A stretch of DNA of 13,360 nt. Origin: Fluviibacter sp964604465 (GTDB lineage Bacteria; Pseudomonadota; Gammaproteobacteria; Burkholderiales; Rhodocyclaceae). A program made the translations under genes and the position numbers. Within the stretch, counting starts at the first letter, position 1. The number at the start of each line of letters is the position of its first letter. Below, in pieces: positions 5,042-12,961 of the stretch. The notes under the pieces were generated by a model, which saw nothing but the letters and a program-made list of their open reading frames with translations, was not told the origin of the DNA and did no database searches. Where the stretch lies: NCBI GenBank assembly GCA_964604465.1, contig CAZRYZ010000033.1, positions 1 to 13,360 of the forward strand, given 5' to 3'.

Positions 5042-6898
5042 TTATCCCTTGCGGATTACCTGGCGGATATCGCGGACCGCACCGCGATCAGCGGATGTGG
5101 CAAACAGGGCATAAGCCTTAAGAGCTTGCGAAACAACCCGTTCGCGGTTGATGGGTTGCCAAGCCTTGTCGCCGCGAGCGCGCATGGCATCTTCCCGCTC
5201 CGCCAGTTCGTCGTCGGCTACGGCCAGATGAATGCGGCGGTTGGGGATGTCGATCTCGATAGTGTCGCCGGTCTCGACCAGGCCGATCAAGCCGCCGCTG
5301 GCGGCTTCCGGTGAGACGTGACCGATCGAAAGACCCGACGTGCCACCGGAGAACCGGCCATCCGTGAGCAGGGCACAGGCTTTGCCCAGACCGCGCGACT
5401 TTAGATATGAAGTCGGGTAGAGCATTTCCTGCATCCCCGGGCCGCCTTGCGGGCCTTCGTAGCGAATTACCACGACATCGTTCTCGACGACTTCGCCCGA
5501 AAGAATCCCCTCGACGGCGCTTTCCTGGCTCTCGTAGACGCGAGCCTTGCCGGTAAATTTGAGGATGGATTCATCCACCCCGGCGGTCTTTACGATGCAG
5601 CCATGGGTCGCCAGGTTGCCATACAGCACGGCAAGGCCACCATCCTGAGAATAGGCGTGTGCTCGGTCGCGGATACAGCCGTTGGCGCGGTCTGTGTCGA
5701 GATCGTCGTAGCGGCGATCCTGTGAAAATGCGGTTTGGGTGGGAATACCCCCGGGAGAAGCGCGAAAAAAGGTTGTCACCCGTTCATCATTGGTTCGGGT
5801 CACGTCGTAGTGATCGATGGCGTCTCCCAGTGTCTTGCTGTGGACGGTCGGTGAGTCACGTTGAATCAGGCCGGCGCGATCTAGTTCGGCAAGCAATCCT
5901 AAAATACCGCCAGCACGATGCACATCTTCGATGTGATATTTGTCGGTCATCGGGGCCACCTTGCACAGGCAGGGCACATGGCGCGAGATACGGTCGATAT
6001 CTTGCATGGTGAAGTCGATCCCGGCTTCCTGGGCGGCAGCCAAGATGTGCAATACCGTGTTGGTCGAGCCACCCATGGCGACATCGAGCGTCATGGCGTT
6101 TTCAAATGCCTTTTTGTTGGCAATATTGCGCGGCAGTACCGAAGTGTCGTCCTGTTCATAGTAGCGCTTGCAGAGCTCGACAATCTGTTGACCCGCGCCA
6201 AGAAATAGTGACTTGCGGTCGGCGTGCGTGGCGACAATGGTACCGTTACCCGGTAGTGATAGACCCAGAGCTTCGGTCAGGCAGTTCATCGAGTTGGCGG
6301 TAAACATGCCCGAGCATGATCCACAGGTCGGACAGGCCGAGCGTTCCACGGCATCCACTTCTTCATCGGAACAGTGGCTATCGGCCGCTTTGACCATGGC
6401 ATCTACCAGGTCGAGCGAAATGACTTTGCCGGCAATCTTGACCTTCCCCGCTTCCATGGGGCCCCCCGAGACAAAAATGGCCGGGATGTTGAGGCGCAGT
6501 GCGGCCATCAACATGCCCGGGGTGATCTTGTCGCAGTTCGAAATGCACACCAGCGCATCAGCGCAGTGCGCGTTCGCCATATACTCGACCGAGTCGGCAA
6601 TCAGTTCGCGCGATGGGAGAGAGTAGAGCATCCCGCCGTGCCCCATGGCGATCCCGTCATCGACGGCGATGGTATTAAACTCTTTGGCGACGCCGCCGGC
6701 GGCTTCAATCTCGCGAGCCACAAGCTGACCCAGATCCTTCAGATGGACATGACCCGGAACGAATTGTGTAAAGGAGTTCACCACGGCGATGATCGGTTTA
6801 CCAAAGTCGCCATCCTTCATGCCGGTGGCGCGCCAGAGGGAACGGGCACCGGCCATGTTGCGGCCATGGGTAGAGGTACGGGAACGATATTGCGGCAT
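5042..6898 (-). CDS. ilvD: Dihydroxy-acid dehydratase
   Basis: Converts 2,3-dihydroxyisovalerate and 2,3-dihydroxy-3-methylvalerate to the 2-keto acids for valine/leucine and isoleucine synthesis. At 618 residues it is the length of E. coli IlvD (616). Cys122 in ISNCDKITPGM and Cys195 in CPTCGSCSGMF are the expected iron-sulfur ligands. Asp80-Asp81 (VDDG) and Lys124 (NCDK) belong to the metal site. GRFSGGTSGLSIGHVSPEA at about 514-532 carries the conserved substrate-site serine region. The extra Cys189/Cys192 is as seen in the enterobacterial-type enzyme and leaves open whether the cluster is 4Fe-4S. GAGGA lies about 6 nt upstream of the ATG at 6898. It is divergent from lgt across a short shared promoter region and convergent with the lipoprotein cluster. 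No leader peptide or attenuator fits in its short upstream gap. Confidence 0.97.
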   Translation of the reverse strand: MPQYRSRTSTHGRNMAGARSLWRATGMKDGDFGKPIIAVVNSFTQFVPGHVHLKDLGQLVAREIEAAGGVAKEFNTIAVDDGIAMGHGGMLYSLPSRELIADSVEYMANAHCADALVCISNCDKITPGMLMAALRLNIPAIFVSGGPMEAGKVKIAGKVISLDLVDAMVKAADSHCSDEEVDAVERSACPTCGSCSGMFTANSMNCLTEALGLSLPGNGTIVATHADRKSLFLGAGQQIVELCKRYYEQDDTSVLPRNIANKKAFENAMTLDVAMGGSTNTVLHILAAAQEAGIDFTMQDIDRISRHVPCLCKVAPMTDKYHIEDVHRAGGILGLLAELDRAGLIQRDSPTVHSKTLGDAIDHYDVTRTNDERVTTFFRASPGGIPTQTAFSQDRRYDDLDTDRANGCIRDRAHAYSQDGGLAVLYGNLATHGCIVKTAGVDESILKFTGKARVYESQESAVEGILSGEVVENDVVVIRYEGPQGGPGMQEMLYPTSYLKSRGLGKACALLTDGRFSGGTSGLSIGHVSPEAASGGLIGLVETGDTIEIDIPNRRIHLAVADDELAEREDAMRARGDKAWQPINRERVVSQALKAYALFATSADRGAVRDIRQVIRKG

Positions 6899-6976
6899 GA
6901 CAGATCCTCGGAAACTGGGGGGCTTAGTCGGTGATTGACCTATAATTTCGCTATTCTATCGCTCCCGCAGGCATTC
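6899..6976. promoter_or_regulatory. Divergent ilvD/lgt promoter region
   Basis: This 78-bp gap must hold promoters for both directions. TATAAT at 6941-6946 on the plus strand could be the lgt -10 box, with a leader of about 25 nt, but no recognisable -35 lies 16-18 bp before it. TTGACC at 6935-6940 resembles a -35 but has no well-spaced -10. On the minus strand the AT-rich stretch 6941-6960 could serve ilvD. Overlapping divergent promoters are inferred, not demonstrated. Confidence 0.35.
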
Positions 6977-7765
6977 ATGACCCCCTTGGTTCACCCCCAG
7001 TTCGATCCTGTTGCGATCAGCATTGGTCCCCTCTCTGTCCATTGGTACGGTCTGATGTATCTGTTGGCGTTTGTGCTCTTTGTAATCCTGGGGCGAATTC
7101 ATGCCAGACAGTTACCAAATGCCGGGTGGACGAATCAGGCGATCGACGACTTGCTCTTTTATGGGGCGCTGGGTGTCGTACTGGGTGGACGGTTGGGTTA
7201 TGTCCTGTTTTATAAGCCCGGTTACTACCTGGGAAATCCTCTTGAGGTTTTTGCACTATGGCAGGGTGGCATGTCCTTCCATGGCGGCCTGCTTGGGGTG
7301 CTCGTGGCCATGGGTTTTTATGGGCGCAAACACGGGCGTCGTTTCTTCGATGTGACTGATTTTATTGCACCCCTGGTGCCCCTGGGGCTTGCGGCTGGAA
7401 GACTCGGCAACTTCATCAACGGGGAACTGGTGGGGCGCATCACTGATGTGCCCTGGGCCATGGTTTTTCCGCGTACCGACTATTTCCCACGCCACCCCTC
7501 GCAGCTGTACCAGTTTGCGTGTGAAGGACTGCTGCTCTTCGCCTTGCTCTGGTGGTATGCCTCAAAGCCGCGCCCGCGCGCAGCCGTATCGGCGGTATTT
7601 CTCATGGGCTATGGCTTAGCCCGTTTTGTCGCCGAGTTTGGTCGCGAGCCGGATGACTTTCTCGGATTACTGTTTGGCAACCTGTCGATGGGGCAATGGT
7701 TGAGTTTGCCCATGATTCTTGCTGGCTTCGCGATGTATCGCTACAGCCAGCGTCCACAAGTTTAA
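6977..7765 (+). CDS. lgt: Phosphatidylglycerol-prolipoprotein diacylglyceryl transferase
   Basis: Inner-membrane enzyme that transfers diacylglyceryl from phosphatidylglycerol to the lipobox cysteine of prolipoproteins, the first step of lipoprotein maturation. The product is 262 residues with several hydrophobic segments (about 22-40, 60-78, 100-115, 125-142, 182-194, 203-218, 240-255). Diagnostic motifs are WYGLMYL at 23-29, SFHGGLLG with His102, the signature GRLGNFINGE at 141-150 (Arg142), HPSQLYQ at 173-179 and FGREPD at 221-226. The ATG at 6977 is preferred over an in-frame ATG at 6935, which would add 14 residues and overlap the promoter. An AGG lies 5 nt upstream, a weak Shine-Dalgarno. 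Natural clients include the two lipoproteins at 4419-4950. The VOC gene follows after 16 bp. Confidence 0.95.
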   Translation: MTPLVHPQFDPVAISIGPLSVHWYGLMYLLAFVLFVILGRIHARQLPNAGWTNQAIDDLLFYGALGVVLGGRLGYVLFYKPGYYLGNPLEVFALWQGGMSFHGGLLGVLVAMGFYGRKHGRRFFDVTDFIAPLVPLGLAAGRLGNFINGELVGRITDVPWAMVFPRTDYFPRHPSQLYQFACEGLLLFALLWWYASKPRPRAAVSAVFLMGYGLARFVAEFGREPDDFLGLLFGNLSMGQWLSLPMILAGFAMYRYSQRPQV

Positions 7766-7781
7766 TTCTCAAGGAGTCCAC

Positions 7782-8255
7782 ATGACCCGTCCATTCAAAA
7801 TTCTGGGTGTCCAACAAATCGCTATTGGCGGACCGTCCAAAGAGAAGTTACGCACCCTATGGGTCGATATGTTGGGGCTGGAGATCACCGGAAACTTTGT
7901 CTCGGAGCGTGAAAACGTCGATGAAGACATTACCGCAATGGGCAAAGGCCCGTTCAAAGTAGAAGTCGATCTGATGCAACCGCTGGACCCGGAAAAGAAG
8001 CCGGCCGTGCATACTACACCGCTCAATCACATCGGATTGTGGGTTGATAACCTGGCGGTCGCGGTGGAATGGTTGACCAACAATGGAGTTCGTTTTGCGC
8101 CGGGTGGTATCCGTAAGGGCGCCGCAGGTTACGATATTACTTTCATGCACCCGAAGGCCAACGATGAATTCCCGATTGCGGGTGAGGGGGTTCTGATCGA
8201 GTTGGTGCAGGCACCGCAGGAAGTCATTGATGCATTTGCCAAGCTGGCGGGTTAA
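7782..8255 (+). CDS. VOC (glyoxalase-fold) protein, candidate methylmalonyl-CoA epimerase
   Basis: A 157-residue vicinal-oxygen-chelate protein with two beta-alpha-beta3 halves: about 8-67 (ILGVQQIAIG through VDLMQP) and 80-143 (LNHIGLWV through VLIELVQAP). The family contains glyoxalase I, dioxygenases and methylmalonyl-CoA epimerase. His83 and Glu140 occupy expected metal-ligand positions of the second half, and FMHPK at 121-125 matches the epimerase-like pattern. The usual first-half histidine is replaced by Gln12. Its place next to the propionyl-CoA carboxylase/methylmalonyl-CoA mutase operon makes epimerase the attractive role. That role is inference; a lactoylglutathione-lyase-like activity is the alternative. 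AAGGAG lies 5 nt before the ATG; an upstream in-frame ATG at 7719 is inside lgt. It is on the opposite strand, convergent with pccA, and likely co-transcribed with lgt. Confidence 0.8.
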   Translation: MTRPFKILGVQQIAIGGPSKEKLRTLWVDMLGLEITGNFVSERENVDEDITAMGKGPFKVEVDLMQPLDPEKKPAVHTTPLNHIGLWVDNLAVAVEWLTNNGVRFAPGGIRKGAAGYDITFMHPKANDEFPIAGEGVLIELVQAPQEVIDAFAKLAG

Positions 8256-8266
8256 TTAGAACCAAA

Positions 8267-8304
8267 GACAACAAAAAAGCGGCCTAGGCCGCTTTTTTGT
8301 TGTC
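8267..8304. terminator. Strong bidirectional intrinsic terminator (38-bp perfect palindrome)
   Basis: GACAACAAAAAAGCGGCC (8267-8284), a central TA and the exact inverse of the arm (8287-8304) make a fully palindromic 38-bp element. In RNA it gives a GC-rich stem next to a run of six Us in either direction. It lies between the convergent VOC gene and pccA and would end both transcripts. Confidence 0.93.
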
Positions 8305-8318
8305 GCTAGGCTTGGATA

Positions 8319-10307
8319 TCACTCAAACTCTATGATGATCTGATCCACCGACAGTGATTCGCCAGCGGTCGCCGAGATCTTCTTGACCTTACCGTCCTGC
8401 TCAGCTTTAAGGATGTTTTCCATCTTCATGGCTTCAATGACAGCCAGCTTTTCACCGGCCTTAACATCCTGACCCACGGAGACGGCCACTTCACGCAGCA
8501 GACCGGGCATCGGCGAGAGCAGGAACTTCGACATATCGGGTGCCTGTTTCTCGGGCATGAGCGCCAGTAGTTCAGCGGCGCGGGCGCGCAGTACTGTCAG
8601 GTCGGCCTGGGTGCCCCAGTGGAACAGGCGGTAGGCCAGCTTGTGGCGCTCAACCTGCATGGTGAATGGCTCACCGTTCACGGTGCCCGTAAACAATGAC
8701 TCACCAAGCTTCCAGTCCGAACGGACCTTCAGGGTTTCGCCCTTGTAGACCACATCGTAACCGCCATCAGCGGGAATGATGGTGACCGCATGCTGTTCAC
8801 CATTGCGAATGACCACCCAGTCATCACCGACCTGCAGCTCGTGGCCAGGTAACTGACCGCTAACCTTAGCCGCCCGGTCGATATAGCGACGATGCACAAA
8901 ACCGGCAACCGACATCAGTAGTGCGGGATCGTCGTGTGGTACGTCGCTGGCGTTGAAACCCTTTGGGTACTCTTCGGCAATAAAAGCTGTGGTGAATTGG
9001 CCGGCCTGGAAGCGCGGGTGTTGCATGAGCGCCGCCTGGAAGGGGATGTTCGAAGAGATGCCGCGGATCACGAAGCTATTCAGTGCGTCTCGCATGCGCT
9101 CAATAGCCTGTTCGCGGGTTGCGCCGTGTACGATCAGTTTGGCGATCATCGAATCGTAGTACATCGAGATCTCACCGCCCTCGTATACGCCGGTATCGAC
9201 ACGCACCTGACCCGGCACTTCTTCTGGCGGGGCGAATTTCACCAGACGACCTGTCGACGGCAGGAAGCCGCGGAATGGGTCTTCAGCATTGATACGGCAC
9301 TCCATCGCCCAGCCATTCAGCTGTACGTCCTCCTGTTTGAAGGAGAGCTTTTCGCCAGCAGCCACGCGGATCATCTGCTCAACCAGATCGAGACCGGTAA
9401 TGAGTTCCGTGACCGGGTGTTCGACCTGCAGACGGGTGTTCATCTCGAGGAAATAGAACGATTTGTCCTTGCCGACCACGAATTCGACCGTGCCGGCCGA
9501 TTGGTATTGCACCGCTTTGGCCAGTGCCACGGCCTGTTCACCCATGGCTTTACGGGTCGCTGGGTCGATGAAGGGTGATGGCGCTTCTTCAATCACCTTC
9601 TGGTGACGGCGCTGAATCGAGCAGTCGCGTTCGTTCAGGTACACCACGTTGCCGTGCGAGTCACCCAATACCTGGATTTCAATATGGCGTGGCTCCTCGA
9701 CAAACTTTTCGATAAAGACACGGTCGTCACCAAAGGCATTCTTGGCTTCGTTCTTGCACGAGGCAAAACCTTCGTAGGCCTCCTTGTCGTCGAAAGCAAC
9801 GCGCAGACCCTTGCCGCCACCACCGGCCGAGGCCTTGATCATGACGGGGTAACCGATCCCCTTGGCGATTTCCACGGCTTGTTCTGGCGTGTCGATCGGG
9901 TCGTTATAGCCGGGGATTGTGTTGACCTTGGCCTCGTTAGCCAGTTTCTTGGAAGCAATCTTATCGCCCATCGATTCGAGCGCGAAGACCTTCGGCCCAA
10001 TGAAGACGATGCCGTTAGCTTCGAGCTTCTTGCCGAATTCGGCATTTTCAGAGAGGAAGCCATAGCCCGGGTGAACGGCTTCTGCCCCGGTTTCTTTGCA
10101 GGCCGCGATGATCTTGTCCATAACTAGGTAGGACTCTTTCGAGGCGGCCGGGCCGATACAGACGGCTTCATCGGCAAGCTCAACGTGTCGAGCTGACGCA
10201 TCGGCTTCCGAATACACGGCAACGGTTTTGATGCCCATCTTACGGGCAGTCTTGATAACGCGACAGGCGATTTCGCCTCGGTTAGCGATCAGAATTTTCT
10301 TGAACAT
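8319..10307 (-). CDS. pccA: Propionyl-CoA carboxylase alpha subunit (biotin carboxylase plus biotin carrier)
   Basis: A 662-residue subunit that carboxylates biotin with ATP and bicarbonate and presents carboxybiotin to the beta subunit. The biotin carboxylase domain runs from about 1 to 450: ANRGEIACRVI at 8-18, ATP-grasp glycine loop GGGGKG at 162-167, ERDCSIQRRHQK at 226-237, EMNTRLQVEHPVTE at 288-301. A middle BT-type linker region follows, then the biotinyl domain from about 590, with AIEAMKM-type motif EAMKMEN. Lys628, 34 residues from the end, is the biotinylation site. GAGG lies about 8 nt before the ATG. It is the last gene of the operon, 35 bp after pccB. Alpha subunits of propionyl-, acetyl- and methylcrotonyl-CoA carboxylases look alike; the propionyl assignment comes from pccB, meaB and the mutase next door. 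Confidence 0.93.
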   Translation of the reverse strand: MFKKILIANRGEIACRVIKTARKMGIKTVAVYSEADASARHVELADEAVCIGPAASKESYLVMDKIIAACKETGAEAVHPGYGFLSENAEFGKKLEANGIVFIGPKVFALESMGDKIASKKLANEAKVNTIPGYNDPIDTPEQAVEIAKGIGYPVMIKASAGGGGKGLRVAFDDKEAYEGFASCKNEAKNAFGDDRVFIEKFVEEPRHIEIQVLGDSHGNVVYLNERDCSIQRRHQKVIEEAPSPFIDPATRKAMGEQAVALAKAVQYQSAGTVEFVVGKDKSFYFLEMNTRLQVEHPVTELITGLDLVEQMIRVAAGEKLSFKQEDVQLNGWAMECRINAEDPFRGFLPSTGRLVKFAPPEEVPGQVRVDTGVYEGGEISMYYDSMIAKLIVHGATREQAIERMRDALNSFVIRGISSNIPFQAALMQHPRFQAGQFTTAFIAEEYPKGFNASDVPHDDPALLMSVAGFVHRRYIDRAAKVSGQLPGHELQVGDDWVVIRNGEQHAVTIIPADGGYDVVYKGETLKVRSDWKLGESLFTGTVNGEPFTMQVERHKLAYRLFHWGTQADLTVLRARAAELLALMPEKQAPDMSKFLLSPMPGLLREVAVSVGQDVKAGEKLAVIEAMKMENILKAEQDGKVKKISATAGESLSVDQIIIEFE

Positions 10308-10342
10308 GAGAAAGCCTCAGTTTTCAGTAATTGGGTTGGCGA

Positions 10343-11875
10343 TCAAAGTGGGATGTTGCCGTGCTTGCGCCACGGGTTCTGAACATCCTTATCCTTTAAC
10401 ATCGCCAGTGAGCGGCAGATGCGCTTGCGCGTCTCGTTTGGCATGATGACGTCATCGATAAAGCCACGGGCGCCTGCGACGAACGGGTTGGCAAACTTGG
10501 CTTTGTACTCGGCTTCGCGCTCGGCAAGCTTGGCAGGATCGTTCTTTTCTTCGCGGAAGATAATCTCTACAGCACCCTTCGGACCCATCACGGCAATTTC
10601 AGCTGATGGCCAGGCGAAGTTCACGTCGCCACGCAGATGCTTCGAGCTCATCACGTCGTAAGCACCACCATAGGCTTTACGGGTGATCACGGTGACTTTT
10701 GGTACGGTACATTCGGCATAGGCATAGAGCAGTTTGGCACCGTGCTTGATAATGCCACCGTACTCCTGGGAGGTACCCGGCATGAAGCCTGGCACGTCAA
10801 CGAAGGTGACGACCGGAATATTGAACGCATCGCAGAAGCGCACGAACCGGGCGGCCTTGATCGAGGACTTGATGTCCAGGCAACCGGCCAGCACCAGCGG
10901 CTGGTTGGCGACGATACCCACGGTACGACCTTCCATACGACCAAAACCGATGATGATGTTTTTGGCGTAGTCGGGCTGGATTTCGAAGAAGTCGCAGTCA
11001 TCAACGGTCTTGATGATCAGCTCCTTCATGTCGTAAGGCTGATTCGGGTTAGCCGGCACCAGGGTATCGAGCGAGAAGTCGAGTCGATCAGCGCTATCCA
11101 GGGTTGGCTGAACAGGCGGCTTCTCTTTGTTGCTCGACGGCAGGAAGTTGATAAAACGACGCAGCATCATCAGCGCTTCCACATCGTTTTCGAACGCGAG
11201 GTCAGCGACGCCTGACTTGCTGGTGTGGGTCACGGCACCGCCCAGCTCTTCCGCAGTTACTTCTTCGTGCGTCACCGTCTTCACGACTTCCGGGCCAGTG
11301 ACGAACATGTAAGAGCTGTCCTTCACCATGAAGATGAAGTCAGTCATCGATGGCGAGTAGACGGCGCCACCGGCACATGGGCCCATGATCATCGAGATTT
11401 GCGGGATCACGCCGGAGGCCATGACATTCCGCTGGAAGACTTCAGCATAGCCACCGAGCGCAGCTACCCCTTCCTGAATACGGGCACCGCCCGAATCGTT
11501 GAGGCCGATCACTGGTGCGCCAACCTTCATAGCCTGATCCATGATCTTGCAGATCTTTTCGGCATGTGTTTCCGACAGCGAGCCACCCAGCACCGTAAAG
11601 TCCTGTGAGAACACAAAAACGAGTCGACCGTTGACGGTGCCATAGCCAGTGACCACACCATCACCCGGCATCGACTGCTTTTCCATGCCGAAGTCGGTGC
11701 AGCGATGTTCCTTGAACATGTCCCATTCTTCGAACGAGTCCGGGTCCAGGAACAGTTCGATACGTTCGCGGGCGCTTAGCTTGCCCTTGGCGTGTTGCGC
11801 ATCGATGCGCTTCTGGCCGCCGCCCAGCCGCGCCTGATCGCGCTTCTGTTCGAGCTGATGGATGATGTCTTGCAT
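10343..11875 (-). CDS. pccB: Propionyl-CoA carboxylase beta subunit (carboxyltransferase)
   Basis: A 510-residue carboxyltransferase that moves CO2 from carboxybiotin to propionyl-CoA, giving (S)-methylmalonyl-CoA. Two crotonase-like halves are visible. The N-terminal half has NDSGGARIQEGV at 126-137 and GPCAGGAVYSP at 165-175. The C-terminal half has FVDVPGFMPG at 358-367, KAYGGAYDVMSSKHL at 400-414, and the terminal HGNIPL. Asp407 in GGAYD corresponds, as I recall the family, to the acyl-pocket residue linked to propionyl rather than acetyl preference in actinobacterial carboxylases. This supports PccB over AccD- or MccB-type functions. GAGGAG precedes the ATG by about 7 nt. It lies 27 bp after meaB and 35 bp before pccA, in one operon. 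Confidence 0.95.
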   Translation of the reverse strand: MQDIIHQLEQKRDQARLGGGQKRIDAQHAKGKLSARERIELFLDPDSFEEWDMFKEHRCTDFGMEKQSMPGDGVVTGYGTVNGRLVFVFSQDFTVLGGSLSETHAEKICKIMDQAMKVGAPVIGLNDSGGARIQEGVAALGGYAEVFQRNVMASGVIPQISMIMGPCAGGAVYSPSMTDFIFMVKDSSYMFVTGPEVVKTVTHEEVTAEELGGAVTHTSKSGVADLAFENDVEALMMLRRFINFLPSSNKEKPPVQPTLDSADRLDFSLDTLVPANPNQPYDMKELIIKTVDDCDFFEIQPDYAKNIIIGFGRMEGRTVGIVANQPLVLAGCLDIKSSIKAARFVRFCDAFNIPVVTFVDVPGFMPGTSQEYGGIIKHGAKLLYAYAECTVPKVTVITRKAYGGAYDVMSSKHLRGDVNFAWPSAEIAVMGPKGAVEIIFREEKNDPAKLAEREAEYKAKFANPFVAGARGFIDDVIMPNETRKRICRSLAMLKDKDVQNPWRKHGNIPL

Positions 11876-11902
11876 AGTGGGACTCCTCAGGTGATATCTG
11901 GA

Positions 11903-12949
11903 TTACGCGCCGGTATCGACGGTCGTTGGTGATGAATGTATAAAAGCGTCGAGCAACTGATGCGCTGCGGATGTAGGTGTCTGACGTGCCTGATCCACGG
12001 CTTCACGAATGGCGGGCAGATTCGCGAGCACAGTCGGATTGGCGTGGAATGCGCGTCGTAGCCCCGAATCAATCAGACTCCACATCCAGGCCTGGGCCTG
12101 ATGGCGACGTCGCGCGTCGAACTCTCCGGTTGGGGAGAGGGTATCGCGATAGTTCTGGATAGCATCCCAGAACTTTTCGATACCATCGTGATGGAGTGCG
12201 CTGAGGGCAATGACGGGCGGCTGCCAATTCGGGCTGGTGGGGCGGAGGAGGCTGAGCGCATTTTTCCATTGCGCCGCCGTGACGGCCGCAGCACGGGGGT
12301 CGATATCCGCCTTATTGATGATGACCAGGTCGGCAATCTCGACGATGCCCTTTTTGATGGCCTGCAGGTCATCGCCAGCATTCGGCAGTTGGAGCAGACA
12401 GAAAATATCGACCATGCCGGCAACGGTCGTTTCTGATTGGCCGACCCCCACGGTTTCGATGATGATGACGTCGTAACCAGACGCCTCACACAGCAACATG
12501 GCCTCGCGGGTTTTTTCGGCAACGCCACCGAGCGAGCCCGAAGACGGACTGGGGCGGATGAAGGCCTCCTCCCGTGCCGCGAGTTGCTCCATGCGGGTTT
12601 TGTCGCCGAGGATCGAACCACCGGAAACGCTCGATGAGGGGTCAACCGCTAGTACAGCCAGCTTGTGACCCTGTTTGATGAGCCACATCCCGAGCGCTTC
12701 AATGAAGGTCGACTTGCCGGCACCGGGTACACCCGAAATGCCAATACGAATCGCATTCCCGGTTTTGGGCAAAAGCGCGTTCAGAACCTGTTGGGCACGA
12801 ACCTGATGGTCGGCGCGCGTCGACTCAATCAGCGTAATGGCTTTGGCCAGTGCCCGACGTTCACCCGCGAGCACGCCTTTAACGAGCGCCTGATCGGCGT
12901 CGTTCAGTGTGGCTGTTGTCTCAGGTGTGAAGGACACGGGGGCGTTCAT
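11903..12949 (-). CDS. meaB: Methylmalonyl-CoA mutase-associated GTPase MeaB (ArgK family)
   Basis: A 348-residue G3E-family P-loop GTPase that gates cobalamin loading and protects methylmalonyl-CoA mutase from inactivation. Walker A GVPGAGKST is at 73-81. DPSSS at 103-107 and GDKTRM at 115-120 form the switch I region. ETVGVGQSE at 165-173 is switch II with the family's conserved glutamate, and NKAD at 212-215 sets guanine specificity. The C-terminal portion is the helical dimerisation arm typical of MeaB. The ATG at 12949 lies 12 bp after the mutase stop codon. I see no clear Shine-Dalgarno there, so translational coupling to the mutase is likely. Gene order mutase-meaB-pccB-pccA fits its role. 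The older name ArgK (arginine/ornithine transport kinase) is a historical misassignment for this family. Confidence 0.95.
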   Translation of the reverse strand: MNAPVSFTPETTATLNDADQALVKGVLAGERRALAKAITLIESTRADHQVRAQQVLNALLPKTGNAIRIGISGVPGAGKSTFIEALGMWLIKQGHKLAVLAVDPSSSVSGGSILGDKTRMEQLAAREEAFIRPSPSSGSLGGVAEKTREAMLLCEASGYDVIIIETVGVGQSETTVAGMVDIFCLLQLPNAGDDLQAIKKGIVEIADLVIINKADIDPRAAAVTAAQWKNALSLLRPTSPNWQPPVIALSALHHDGIEKFWDAIQNYRDTLSPTGEFDARRRHQAQAWMWSLIDSGLRRAFHANPTVLANLPAIREAVDQARQTPTSAAHQLLDAFIHSSPTTVDTGA

Positions 12950-12961
12950 GCGCTGAAAGGC

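Noticed and set aside
7719..7781. Upstream in-frame start for the VOC protein
   Set aside because: It lies within the lgt coding region, while the ATG at 7782 has an excellent AAGGAG at the right distance.
8934..9578. Antisense open frame of 214 codons within pccA, and similar ones at 9603-10127 and 10637-11215
   Set aside because: All are opposite strongly conserved carboxylase coding sequence, with no Shine-Dalgarno or family resemblance; high-GC third positions produce such frames.
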